In this document: positions 1 through 8,040 of the stretch, piece after piece | Layout of the letters: every line of letters starts with the position of its first letter | Position numbering within the stretch: the stretch's first letter is position 1 | Assembly: GCF_900141875.1 (NCBI RefSeq) | Contig: NZ_FQZE01000024.1 | Span: forward strand, 1-64,000 | Reading direction: 5' to 3' | DNA length: 64,000 nt | Source of the DNA: Tangfeifania diversioriginum | GTDB lineage: Bacteria > Bacteroidota > Bacteroidia > Bacteroidales > Prolixibacteraceae | The notes under the pieces: model-generated | What the model saw: the letters and a program-made list of their open reading frames with translations, nothing else | What the model was told of the DNA's origin: nothing | The model's database searches: none | Position numbers and translations under genes: made by a program

Positions 1-70
1 ATGCTATACAAAAGCAAAATACATGCTGATTCATTCAGTAAAATTATTAATGATGAAAAGAAACAATCAA

Positions 71-1762
71 TTAGCTATACTTTTTTAACAATGCCGAAAT
101 ATCTTCAGCTGTTAGTCCTCGATATTTTTTTCGATTTCTAATTAATTTCGCTTCGAGTATTGACTGCAGCAATAACTTACTTGTGATATTTGTTGAATTT
201 AAAAGATCAAATTCTAATGTCCACAGAGGTGATATAAAGATCTTAGTTTTGGATGATTTATCTTGATATGATTTCTTTTTCTTTTTTGCAGCACTTTTCA
301 ACTCTTCGATATTTTCATCTGCTTTTGGTATTAATTCCTCTTCGTAAATTTTCATTTCTACATCCAAATCAGAAATACAAGCAACAGGAATGTTTAAGCT
401 TTTGTCATCTTTTCGTTGAAAGATTCTAGCATATCTAAAAAAGTACGCATTTGATACATTTACTAATGAAACACCGTAATTTTGTAAAGGTCTATCTAAT
501 ATTTCAGCTATAGTGGGAACAAGAATATTTTCAGCATCACCCTCAACCATGATTACTCCACGAGCAAAGAACAAATTTGCTTTAGTTGCGTCAAGGAAAC
601 GTTCTAAAAATTCATAATCTCCTTCGCCTAATTTTGTTTTTCCCTTAAACATAGGATAAACATCATCTCTATGGCAAAGAATAAGATTGTCAAGTTTAAC
701 CTTAGAAGCTAAAGTAGTGCTATGGGTTGTTAAGATTAATTGTCCATCGGTAATTTTGTTGCTGCCTTGCAACGCATCAATGACTTTTAACTGCGCTTGT
801 GGATGTAAATGGGCTTCTAATTCTTCGATTAATGCCAGTTTTAAATCGCGTCCTTTTGATTGTTTTAGCAATAAGAACTCAGCCGCCATATAAAGCTTAT
901 TCAATGACCCTAAACCAGACTTATTGGAATCACTTACAAGCTTTAAAGTTTTAAGAATGTCGGCTATTTCTTCATCAGTCAATTCAAATGCTGGTTTATT
1001 AGCGAAATTTTGAAATGATAAGGCTTTTAAAAGGTCATAGATATCTTTGGTTATCTGTGCACCATCTTTTTCATCTTGTTCCTTTATTTTAAAATAATCT
1101 CGAATCAGATCATTTGCATCTTTTGCTTTTATTTCAAGTTCATGTTTTTTTCGTTCATGAGTTCCATTCTCATATTTAGTTTTAAAAATGTCATGTCCAC
1201 CTAAAATATCTGCTAATCTTGATTTATAACCTGGCGTTAATTCAGAGAGTGCATCTCTCAAAGGTTTTAGATATGTAACTTTTAAATTCTCGCGAGCTTC
1301 ACCTTCTAATTGAATACCCTCTTCGTCTTGACCGGCTCGGATTATCGAAAAAATCCTATTATCTTTACGATAAGCTGTTAGCCAAACTCTTAATTCATAG
1401 TTACCATCTTTATCAAATCCAATCCATTCAAGAAAGCTACCTCCTTCACGATTAGTAAATCCCTTGAATTTGCACTCAATACGAAGTTCAATTGCTCTTT
1501 GCCTCTTATTTGATTTTTTATCAATAAATTCATAAAAGTCTTTATCTTCAAGCCTAAAATATTCGAGACTTTTTGTATTCAAAACATACTTTATTGCATC
1601 AATAATAGAAGTCTTTCCAGAATCATTCTCACCTATTAATACATTTAAATTCGGTTTAAATTCAATAATTAAATCTGGTTTGGTTTCAGTTGAAATACTA
1701 TTTAAATGGTCTTTGTTACCATATTTTCTAAAATTCCAAAGTTTAAGTTCGGCTAAATACAT
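71..1762 (-). CDS. OLD-family ATP-dependent nuclease (AAA ATPase + Toprim)
   Basis: A 563-residue SMC/ABC-type ATPase fused to a Toprim nuclease domain, the architecture of the OLD (overcoming lysogenization defect) family. Visible: N-terminal strand and Walker A GENDSGKT (Lys50), an ABC-signature-like SGLGSLNK near 282, Walker B LALIEELEAHLHP near 309-321, H-loop His347, then Toprim residues VEGDAE (Glu408) and the DLD pair at 466-468, followed by the WTLEFDL motif near 514. All catalytic positions look intact. Family members cut DNA and several act in anti-phage defence (for example GajA of Gabija). The gene lies 12 bp downstream of an HNH endonuclease gene on the same strand, so the two are probably cotranscribed. 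Only about 45 residues follow WTLEFDL, shorter than usual for the family, so the C-terminus may be truncated. Function in defence is inference. Confidence 0.85.
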   Translation of the reverse strand: MYLAELKLWNFRKYGNKDHLNSISTETKPDLIIEFKPNLNVLIGENDSGKTSIIDAIKYVLNTKSLEYFRLEDKDFYEFIDKKSNKRQRAIELRIECKFKGFTNREGGSFLEWIGFDKDGNYELRVWLTAYRKDNRIFSIIRAGQDEEGIQLEGEARENLKVTYLKPLRDALSELTPGYKSRLADILGGHDIFKTKYENGTHERKKHELEIKAKDANDLIRDYFKIKEQDEKDGAQITKDIYDLLKALSFQNFANKPAFELTDEEIADILKTLKLVSDSNKSGLGSLNKLYMAAEFLLLKQSKGRDLKLALIEELEAHLHPQAQLKVIDALQGSNKITDGQLILTTHSTTLASKVKLDNLILCHRDDVYPMFKGKTKLGEGDYEFLERFLDATKANLFFARGVIMVEGDAENILVPTIAEILDRPLQNYGVSLVNVSNAYFFRYARIFQRKDDKSLNIPVACISDLDVEMKIYEEELIPKADENIEELKSAAKKKKKSYQDKSSKTKIFISPLWTLEFDLLNSTNITSKLLLQSILEAKLIRNRKKYRGLTAEDISALLKKYS

Positions 1763-1774
1763 AATTTGAATGTC

Positions 1775-2560
1775 TTATTGATTTAAATATTCTTTCCTAT
1801 GCCACTCCAAAAACTCCAATCCCGGTTTGGCTTTATAAGGCAGTTTCAATTCTAATCCTTCAAACTGTTTGAACCAGTTGTAGAAAAATGGTTTGGATCG
1901 ATTTTCTTCTAAAATGGGATTTAAGATCACACGGTAACCATTGTCGAAAGAAATTAATCCTTTATCAAAAGCTGTGTCGAAATGAGCACTCAGACAAATT
2001 CCGTTGGTAGGATTAAGTCGGTTTTCGGGATCTAAACTCCAAGGAATAATGTGGCTGGCAAACAAAATTTGCGAAATATCTATTCCAGTGAGGGCGCATT
2101 TTCCTTCATAATTCGCTAAAATCATTGCTCGGAAAAAATTTTGGTTAACGCGCGTTTTTACGTAGCGTTGTTTGTCTTCACCTTTCAAACTTTCTAAATC
2201 GGGTAAATCTTTTCTGTGTTTTTCTTCCACCGTTTTTTCTTCAAAATTGGCTAAGATGATTTCACTTTCAAAGGCTAAATCTTCCCGATTTTCATAAAAC
2301 CGGTCGAAAATTTCAGCATCTTTTTTAGAAGCATTTTTTAACCCTCTTATTCCACGTGCTTGTAATTCCGGATCGAAACTGGCGAAATTGGAAAGTTTTA
2401 ACGCCATTGCATTGGGACTGCGATTAATCAATTTCGCCAATTCAATAACTTTAGGATTTCGGTGATGAATACTACCAAAAGAAATTTTGCAGTATAAATT
2501 AAAAGCAGCAATTAATTCTTTCTCCGACCAATTTTTACGCAATCTATTTGAGGTTGCCAT
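1775..2560 (-). CDS. HNH endonuclease (HNH_2-type, restriction-like)
   Basis: A 261-residue protein with a C-terminal HNH nuclease domain: CALTG at 155-159, the SHI/PW segment with His170, the NPTNG asparagine near 183 and the second histidine in AHFDTAF (His193). This arrangement is that of the HNH_2 putative restriction endonucleases. The N-terminal about 140 residues look helical and charged (NWSEKEL, then a RSPNAMALKLSNF segment that resembles a small DNA-binding module). It is the upstream partner of the OLD nuclease gene, separated by 12 bp. A DNA-cutting role is well supported; the joint role of the pair against phage or plasmid DNA is inferred from context. Confidence 0.83.
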   Translation of the reverse strand: MATSNRLRKNWSEKELIAAFNLYCKISFGSIHHRNPKVIELAKLINRSPNAMALKLSNFASFDPELQARGIRGLKNASKKDAEIFDRFYENREDLAFESEIILANFEEKTVEEKHRKDLPDLESLKGEDKQRYVKTRVNQNFFRAMILANYEGKCALTGIDISQILFASHIIPWSLDPENRLNPTNGICLSAHFDTAFDKGLISFDNGYRVILNPILEENRSKPFFYNWFKQFEGLELKLPYKAKPGLEFLEWHRKEYLNQ

Positions 2561-2696
2561 AGAATTTAGATTTTAGAAGTATAAATGTAGTAATCATAAT
2601 TGAACAACAGGCAATTAACTGTTAAAAATTGAATCCATGAAGTTTTCAATGTTACTCATAATCCGTTGACAACTCTTCTTTTTTCAACTTCCTTTG

Positions 2697-3014
2697 ATGG
2701 AAAAAATGGCAGGCAACATCCGATTTCATTATTTGTATCGCGATTCGGGAAATTATAAAACTTTCGGGTTTCAGGATTTTGCAAATCCTAATAATTTATC
2801 GTTGGAAGAAGTTAAAAACCGAATAGTAGAAAAACTGATTAGCGGTGAATTTTTTTATCCCGAAGCATCCGGAATTGAAAAGTTTGAGTTTCACCTGTAT
2901 TGCGACGATTATTCGTGGTATGAATTTGATGGCATTGAATTCGTCGCGGAAACAAAACCGGAAACATCGGTTGAAGATTTCATTGCCGGAATAAGTAAAA
3001 GGCCGAAGTTATAG
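2697..3014 (+). CDS. Small hypothetical protein
   Basis: A 105-residue acidic, aromatic-rich cytoplasmic protein that I cannot assign to a named family. It has no signal peptide, membrane segment or nuclease motif. The sequence pattern (FHYLYRDSGNYK, then LSLEEVKNRIVEKL, then FEFHLYCDDYSWYEFDGIEF) suggests a compact alpha/beta fold. The ATG at 2697 follows a TTG in frame; a second ATG at 2706 is also possible. It is transcribed away from the HNH/OLD pair, with about 130 bp between the divergent starts, so it may or may not be part of that module. A palindromic repeat abuts its stop codon. Confidence 0.55.
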   Translation: MEKMAGNIRFHYLYRDSGNYKTFGFQDFANPNNLSLEEVKNRIVEKLISGEFFYPEASGIEKFEFHLYCDDYSWYEFDGIEFVAETKPETSVEDFIAGISKRPKL

Positions 3015-3052
3015 GAACCACCTCCCTCCGCTAAAGCGGAGTAGGTTGATTG
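3012..3052. repeat. Dispersed palindromic repeat, copy 1 (short)
   Basis: Sequence of the form GGAaCCACCTCCCTCCGCTAAAGCGGAG directly after a stop codon. The core CTCCGC-TAAA-GCGGAG is a perfect 6-bp stem with a 4-base loop. Longer relatives occur at 8163-8246 and 9979-10052; this copy lacks their downstream TACTCCCCGTCTGACTGCGCTG part. Confidence 0.7.
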
Positions 3053-3074
3053 TTTTAAGAGCCTGAAAATCAAC

Positions 3075-3692
3075 TTAGAATTTAAGTCCTGCGGTAAAAG
3101 CAATACTACTGTTTTTCAATTCTGAAATCGATTGAAAATCATTAATTTTTGCCAGACCATAATCATATCCGATTCTTAAATTTATACGACTTACTTCGAT
3201 GCCGGCTCCCAGACCAAGCCCAAAATCAAAACTCTTGTATGCACCATCTTCAAAGGCTTTCACTTCATAAGCCTCATAGTCTCCAATTGCTTTGTATTTA
3301 ATTTCCCCGCTTATACCGTAAGCCAAATACGGGCCAATGCCAGCTACAAGTTTTACATCTGGTGACAGTTCGTATTTGTAAGCAATGTGGACTGGTAATT
3401 GGAGGTAATTTAAATTAACTCTGTCGCCATTACCTTCACCGCCATCAACTTTAATTCCTTTTGCCACATACTCTAACCCCGACAATATAAAAAAATCACC
3501 TTCGATATTGTAATCAACGGTAATTCCTGCTACTGGTCCAGGTTTGCTCTTAGTATTTTTTGAGTCCTGAAGAGTGGCCATATTCACACCTCCTTTTACA
3601 CCGAAAATAATATTTTTTTCCTGTGCTGTGGCCAAAAGACAGGCGACCGAAAACCCAATTATTAAAATTGTTTTAAATGAATAATTCATCAT
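3075..3692 (-). CDS. Outer membrane beta-barrel protein (PorT/OMP_b-brl_2-like)
   Basis: A 205-residue protein with a clear signal peptide (cleavage likely after ATAQ near residue 24) and alternating hydrophobic/aromatic beta strands ending in a C-terminal phenylalanine (GLKF), typical of small 8-stranded outer membrane barrels. Features such as FGVKGGVNMATL at the mature N-terminus and GLGAGIEVSRINLRIGYDYGL near the end match the PF13568 outer-membrane family abundant in Bacteroidota. Two adjacent ATG codons (3692, 3689) could start it. It stands alone between a palindromic repeat downstream and the large repeat region upstream. Its ligand or role cannot be read from sequence. Confidence 0.8.
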   Translation of the reverse strand: MMNYSFKTILIIGFSVACLLATAQEKNIIFGVKGGVNMATLQDSKNTKSKPGPVAGITVDYNIEGDFFILSGLEYVAKGIKVDGGEGNGDRVNLNYLQLPVHIAYKYELSPDVKLVAGIGPYLAYGISGEIKYKAIGDYEAYEVKAFEDGAYKSFDFGLGLGAGIEVSRINLRIGYDYGLAKINDFQSISELKNSSIAFTAGLKF

Positions 3693-3879
3693 GATTTTTT
3701 TTTGTTATAGAAAACGCTCTAAAATACAGGTTTAGGTCGTATGAGAATTATCAAATTGTAAAAAAGAGTGCTCAGATCGTACATTTTATCATAAGATTAC
3801 CCTGCTACTGCCCGATTTTATTTTTTCCGTTATTGTACCTTTTGAATAGTTGTTGTCTGGTGCCTGACGCTGATACCGT
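3693..3879. other. Intergenic stretch before repeat array A
   Basis: AT-rich spacer holding the presumed promoter of the outer membrane protein gene on the minus strand. I see no coding potential and no clear two-part promoter match. The repeat array begins at its right end. Confidence 0.5.
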
Positions 3880-4243
3880 AACCTCACTCTGAAATCATAA
3901 CCTCACCCTGACATCGCAGGCGATGTCTTTCCCTCTCCGTATCGGAGAGGGGTGGGCTGCTGGCTTTGATTGAAGAAAATTGGGTATGGTGCAGTTGTAT
4001 TTTAATCAATACGTTGTTCAGAGCGATCTCTCCCTCTCCGTTTTTGGAGAGGGAAAAGTCCCGGCTTGCCGGGACAGGGTGAGGTTGTGTTGCGGTGGAA
4101 CCAAAACCCAGCCTCCGGCTCCGATTGAAGTTAAGAAAAACCGGGTGTGGTTGCAGTTTGTATTTTAATCAATACGTTGTTCAGAGCGATCTTCTGCCTC
4201 TCCGTTTTTGGAGAGGCACAGCACGTTGCGGCAGGGTGAGGTT
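3880..4243 (+). repeat. Palindromic repeat array A (MITE-like, left of DUF559 gene)
   Basis: The block opens with AACCTCACCCTG (3899-3910), preceded by a degenerate copy AACCTCACTCTG at 3880-3891, and ends with the inverse CAGGGTGAGGTT at 4232-4243. Inside are a head segment and two 161-bp units that start near GTGCAGTTGTATTTTAATC. Each unit holds a CCCTCTCCG-TTTTT-GGAGAGGG type hairpin and the first also a TCCCGGC-TT-GCCGGGA hairpin. The second unit has diverged (CTGCCTCTCC...GGAGAGGCA, compensated on both arms). Reading frames open across it are artefacts of the repeat, not genes. An array of the same design and orientation lies at 4756-5271. Confidence 0.85.
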
Positions 4244-4271
4244 ATTACAAGTGTGAAATTCTAATATTTTT

Positions 4272-4664
4272 CTACAATTCATTTTCTTCAATATATGTAT
4301 CCATCTCTTTTAGTACCTTAAAAATATCATTCAAAATCTCTTCATTGGAAAAACGAATTATTTTCAGTCCGTAGTCTTCCAAATCTGCTGTACGTTTCCG
4401 GTCATGTTCTATTTGTTCTGGTTTTTGATGGATTCCGCCATCAACTTCAATTACCAGCTTTTTTTCAATGCAGATAAAATCAACAATGTATTGGTCGATA
4501 GGGTGTTGGCGTCTGAATTTCAAGTGTTTGAATTTTCTGTTCCGCAGGAATCCCCAGAGCATTTTTTCTGCAGGAGTCAGTTTTTGTCTCAACTTCTGGG
4601 CTTTTTCAACTGTAACAGGTGCAGCATTAAACAGTATTCCGGGTATTTGGCTTTTTTGTGGCAT
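4272..4664 (-). CDS. DUF559 / Vsr-like endonuclease domain protein
   Basis: A 130-residue single-domain protein of the DUF559 family (PD-(D/E)XK superfamily, related to Vsr very-short-patch nicking enzymes). Visible family signature: LTPAEKMLWGFLRNR near 29-43 (Glu33), FRRQHPI near 50-56, YIVDFIC (Asp62), then LVIEVDGGIH with Glu73 and Asp75 and His79, then the RFSNEEIL segment. All candidate catalytic residues are present. It lies between two direct copies of a palindromic array whose ends are inverted repeats: array A starts 28 bp beyond its stop codon, array B 92 bp before its start. The substrate is unknown. A role in spreading or processing the flanking repeats is inference. Confidence 0.85.
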   Translation of the reverse strand: MPQKSQIPGILFNAAPVTVEKAQKLRQKLTPAEKMLWGFLRNRKFKHLKFRRQHPIDQYIVDFICIEKKLVIEVDGGIHQKPEQIEHDRKRTADLEDYGLKIIRFSNEEILNDIFKVLKEMDTYIEENEL

Positions 4665-4755
4665 GTATGAAAGATGTTTTTTTCAAAATTAACAAAATCA
4701 GAAAATTAAACATTAGCTGGTTCAGGTATTCTTAATTTTCTCATCGTGAAATCAC

Positions 4756-5271
4756 AACCTCACCCTGACATCGCGGGCGATGTCTTTCCCTCTCCGTATC
4801 GGAGAGGGGTGGGCTGCTGGCTTTGATTGAAGTTAAGAAAAATTGGATGTGGTGCAGTTGTATTTTAATCAATACGTTGTTCAGAGCGATCTTTCCCTCT
4901 CCGTTTTTGGAGAGGGAAAAGTCCCGGCTTGCCGGGACAGGGAGAGGTTGTGTGCGGTGGAACCAAAACCCAGCCTTCGGCTTCGATTGAAGTTAAAGAA
5001 AAACCGGGTATGGTGCAGTTGTATTTTAATCAATACGTTGTTCAGAGCGATCTTTCCCTCTCCATTTTTGGAGAGGGAAAAGTCCCGGCTTGCCGGGACA
5101 GGGAGAGGTTGTGTGCGGTGGAACCAAAACCCAGCCTTCGGCTTCGATTGAAGTTAAAGAAAAACCGGGTATGGTGCAGTTGTATTTTAATCAATACGTT
5201 GTTCAGAGCGATCTTTCCCTCTCCATTTTTGGAGAGGGAAAAGTCCCGGCTTGCCGGGACAGGGTGAGGTT
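4756..5271 (+). repeat. Palindromic repeat array B (MITE-like, right of DUF559 gene)
   Basis: Same design and orientation as array A: it opens with AACCTCACCCTG (4756-4767), carries the head segment ACATCGCGGGCGATGT plus CCCTCTCCGTATCGGAGAGGGG, then three tandem units with a 161-bp period (GTGCAGTTGTATTTTAATC at about 4851, 5012, 5173), and ends with CAGGGTGAGGTT (5260-5271). Each unit has two hairpins, CCCTCTCC...GGAGAGGG and TCCCGGC-TT-GCCGGGA. Internal unit junctions read CAGGGAGAGGTT, one base off the terminal form. The units are nearly identical, indicating recent expansion or gene conversion. Confidence 0.87.
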
Positions 5272-5407
5272 ATTTTTGTGACAGAAAGTACCGGCTTGCC
5301 GGGCTGGCTCACATAACCTTTTGCAGCAATAATTTTAGAGCCACCTTGTCTTCATCGTAGATGAACCCACTCCTCCGAAAATCACTATTCCCTGTTATCG
5401 TAAACGT

Positions 5408-7180
5408 TTACTCGGCAACCGTGGTAGTGGTAAATGTAACCTTCCCAACTTCTTTCAGTTTTCCGTTTTTTACATAGCAATATGGGTTATGAGTACCGGT
5501 TTCGGTGGGAATCCACCTGTTTTTTGTGGTACCTAAGGTTGTCATGGTAATCGGGTGTTCCCAGTGACCTCCACCTTCTGATACCCATTCTACAAACATC
5601 ATCGGGGCGGGCAGCGACCAGCTGTCTTTCACTTCTACTTCCACCTCTTTTCCCTGTTCCACTACAGAATGGGCAAAGTCATTGTCTTCCTTTTTCTCCA
5701 TCGAATTTGGAGTGTGCCAAATCGGAATGTTTGGAAGCAGCGGAAGTGTAGGAATGTCCCAGTGTTTATTCAGTACACCAAAAGCATCGATCCAAACTCC
5801 ACCGCCTGCACCTATTTTGGAAGATAACTTCCCGCCCCAGCCAATGTATGCCTGAGGCGCTTCGGAATCGTCGAGGCTGAAACTTGCGCCTGCTCCCACA
5901 TCAAAATCGTATTCGGCTCCAATGGCAAGATTGATCTCCGGGCCGGCCACCCTGTAAATACTAAAGCCCATGGTTGGTTTTAAGGTGTAAACCTGCTTTA
6001 TCGTTGTCATAGCCTCCAGTTTCAGGGGATGCATATGTTGATCGACAATTTCACCTTCTTTGTAATCATACCTCACACCGGAATGAAAATGCAGGTTTTC
6101 TTCCGAAATGTAACCTCCCACCATTAATTTTGGAATGTTGTACTTTACCGTGTATCCTGTTGATGCTTTGGCTTTTCCTTCTGCCGAAATCTCAACCCCC
6201 AAATCCAGTGCAAATTCAACTCCAATCATAACGGGGACTGCGCCAACAGGAAATTCGAAAGTTAGCTGTACCGGCAGCAACAGCGGGTCGGTTTCATTTA
6301 CCAACGGAACCTCTCCCTCCACAACGGCTGCCACATCGAACCAGGCTTCAATATCCATATCTTCTGCAGTTACATCCAGCTTGGCCGCTAAATAATAAGG
6401 CGGGTAAATATTATGTCCCCAAAACTTGTGGAATTTCTTTTCGGTATGATAATTTGCCTTCAGGTTGGAGTACCACGAAAATCCAAAATCTTCGAGTACA
6501 AGTTTAAGAGGACCAGCCGAAACGATTGTCTTGTTTGTGTTGAACTGGTGCTCAAATCCCACTTTATTGTTTTTTGTGGCCGATTTGGCAGAAGCAAGAG
6601 GGATATTTTTTTCAACGGAAAAAATCAGTTGTTCCGTATCACCAACCGTCATGCGAATTTCACTCGGATGGATACTTTTATTTTCATCGGTCAGTGCTTT
6701 GCTGAGTTCATCTCCCGTATAGGTGCTGATGCTTTTGGTTTGCAACTGCTGATTACTGTAATCGGGACTAAAGTCGAAGGTGAGATTGGCATCATCAAAA
6801 ACATCGGTAATATAACCTTTCCCGGTTTCGAGGATGTACTCTCCGTTTGACTTTTCCAGGTTGGTAATCCGCCGCAGGAGCACATCATCTTCCCGGTCGA
6901 TATGCAGAACAAGGCCTGTGTCCAGTTCCGTTTCCACAGTGGTTGCGTCAATTTTTAAAATCTGCGTCGATTCGTCGTACAGAACGCCGGGCTGACCTCC
7001 GGAGTGTGTCAGTTCGCTGTCGTTTAAAATAACCAGGTTGTTGCTTATTTTTAATCGTTCGCCTTTATCGTAATAGGCTTCCGGTTCTTCCGTAATGATT
7101 TCCTTTTGACAGGACGTGGGCACAACTGAAAGGAATAGAACAAAAAGAAGCGTTGATAGCGGGATATTTATTCGTTTCAT
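5408..7180 (-). CDS. Large predicted lipoprotein of unknown function
   Basis: A 590-residue protein with an N-terminal signal and a lipobox-like PTSC (Cys24), so probably anchored to the inner or outer membrane. The mature part is beta-rich: an N-terminal region with ILNDSELTHSGGQPG, a middle with long amphipathic strands and glycine-rich turns (GIGAEYD/FDVGAGASF, SSKIGAGGGVWIDAFG near 470-490), and a C-terminal domain with paired tryptophans (WSLPAPMMFVEW, GGGHWEHPITM) that looks like a small beta sandwich. I do not recognise the family. It follows the 124-residue lipoprotein gene at 7313-7687 on the same strand with a 132-bp gap, so the two may share a transcript driven from the promoter near 7740. 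Confidence 0.7.
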   Translation of the reverse strand: MKRINIPLSTLLFVLFLSVVPTSCQKEIITEEPEAYYDKGERLKISNNLVILNDSELTHSGGQPGVLYDESTQILKIDATTVETELDTGLVLHIDREDDVLLRRITNLEKSNGEYILETGKGYITDVFDDANLTFDFSPDYSNQQLQTKSISTYTGDELSKALTDENKSIHPSEIRMTVGDTEQLIFSVEKNIPLASAKSATKNNKVGFEHQFNTNKTIVSAGPLKLVLEDFGFSWYSNLKANYHTEKKFHKFWGHNIYPPYYLAAKLDVTAEDMDIEAWFDVAAVVEGEVPLVNETDPLLLPVQLTFEFPVGAVPVMIGVEFALDLGVEISAEGKAKASTGYTVKYNIPKLMVGGYISEENLHFHSGVRYDYKEGEIVDQHMHPLKLEAMTTIKQVYTLKPTMGFSIYRVAGPEINLAIGAEYDFDVGAGASFSLDDSEAPQAYIGWGGKLSSKIGAGGGVWIDAFGVLNKHWDIPTLPLLPNIPIWHTPNSMEKKEDNDFAHSVVEQGKEVEVEVKDSWSLPAPMMFVEWVSEGGGHWEHPITMTTLGTTKNRWIPTETGTHNPYCYVKNGKLKEVGKVTFTTTTVAE

Positions 7181-7312
7181 CTCATTAAAATTGTTTATTT
7201 CATTTGTATCCGATGTAACTCTCGATGAATTTTAATTCTTCTTGTTTGTGAATTTGAAGAATAAAAATTCATGTTCGTTTCATAAAAAGTTCATTTTGAT
7301 TGTTGAAGCGGT

Positions 7313-7687
7313 TTAGAAATTATTTTTCATGATTTTCACCAGCACTTCCGCTCTTTTTCCGGTTTTCAGCGGCTCGTGTGTTGCAGCAATATCTGCCAGA
7401 TTATTCAGTTCATCCTTTTCTACCAAAAAGTAGTATTTCTGCTCCCCAAGGTTTTCGAAGATCGCCTGTCCCTTCGAATCGGTTTGAAGTGTCTGAACAA
7501 CATTTGATTTCAACTCCCAGTCCTGCTGGTTACTGAAGAGTGAAACGGTTGCCCCTTCAACAAAGACCATGTTGTCGCGCACTACCGTAAATTCAAGTTG
7601 AGGATCGGCTTTTACATACTCTGTTTTTTCGCAAGCCTGGAACGTGAGCGCCACACACACCAGGATGAGGTAGATTTTTTGAATCAT
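7313..7687 (-). CDS. Small lipoprotein with carboxypeptidase-regulatory/SpaA-like fold
   Basis: A 124-residue lipoprotein with lipobox TFQAC (Cys19). The mature domain (FTVVRDNMVFVEGATVSLF then LQTDSKGQAIFENLGEQKYYFLV) follows the pattern of small surface beta-sandwich domains in which a variable ligand-like protein carries a prealbumin/CNA-B-type repeat. It is first in a likely two-gene unit with the 590-residue lipoprotein. A well-placed promoter lies at 7732-7762 and a phased repeat array lies farther upstream (7847-8040), which suggests regulated expression. Function unknown. Confidence 0.7.
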   Translation of the reverse strand: MIQKIYLILVCVALTFQACEKTEYVKADPQLEFTVVRDNMVFVEGATVSLFSNQQDWELKSNVVQTLQTDSKGQAIFENLGEQKYYFLVEKDELNNLADIAATHEPLKTGKRAEVLVKIMKNNF

Positions 7688-7731
7688 AAAGACTAGTTTT
7701 TGGTTTATACATTGATTTTGTGTTTATCGCA

Positions 7732-7762
7732 CAAAACTATTAAATCGCATAAAAAAAACAAC
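7732..7762 (-). promoter_or_regulatory. Bacteroidota-type promoter of the lipoprotein unit
   Basis: On the minus strand the -7 box TAGTTTTG (7739-7732) matches TAnnTTTG, and GTTG (7762-7759) lies exactly 19 bases upstream, matching the -33 TTG core. Transcription would begin near 7725, about 40 bases before the ATG at 7687. Confidence 0.55.
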
Positions 7763-7846
7763 AGCATTTATCATAAGTGCTATGGGGTGAAAGGTAAAAA
7801 TTTATGTTTTCAATTTTATATGGCTATTTTAGGAAAGGACATTCTC

Positions 7847-8040
7847 CTGTAAGCTTTTTTGCTGTTCTGTAGCATTTTTATGATTTTCTGTAGTTTTTTT
7901 TGCTGTTCTGTTAGGTTATTTATTGCCCTGTTACATTTTTATTGAATCCTGTTAACTTTTTTGCTGTCCTGTTTAACAGGAAAGTCCAAAAATGGTACAG
8001 GGAGGGTTAAAAACAAACAGGGCACCCGGAAATGTAGCAG
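7847..8040. repeat. Phased CTGT/ACAG array (20-21 bp period)
   Basis: CTGT occurs at 7847, 7867, 7888, 7908, 7928, 7949 and 7969, spacings of 20, 21, 20, 20, 21 and 20 bp, each usually followed by TTA or TAG and a T run. After the near-perfect palindrome CCTGTT-T-AACAGG (7968-7980) the motif flips: ACAG at 7976, 7997, 8017, then GCAG at 8037, again 20-21 bp apart. The period is not a multiple of three, so this is not coding. Two-helical-turn phasing puts all motifs on one face of the DNA. The array begins about 85 bp upstream of the lipoprotein promoter. Confidence 0.8.

Noticed and set aside
71-2560. Gabija system
   Set aside because: Gabija needs a UvrD-like helicase partner; the partner here is an HNH endonuclease, so the name is not applied.
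3980-4168. Open frame through repeat array A
   Set aside because: It exists only because the palindromic units are open in that frame; the peptide repeats in the frames over array B.
4843-5281. Open frames of 60-110 codons over array B
   Set aside because: Three overlapping frames with mutually repeated peptides, all produced by the 161-bp tandem units.
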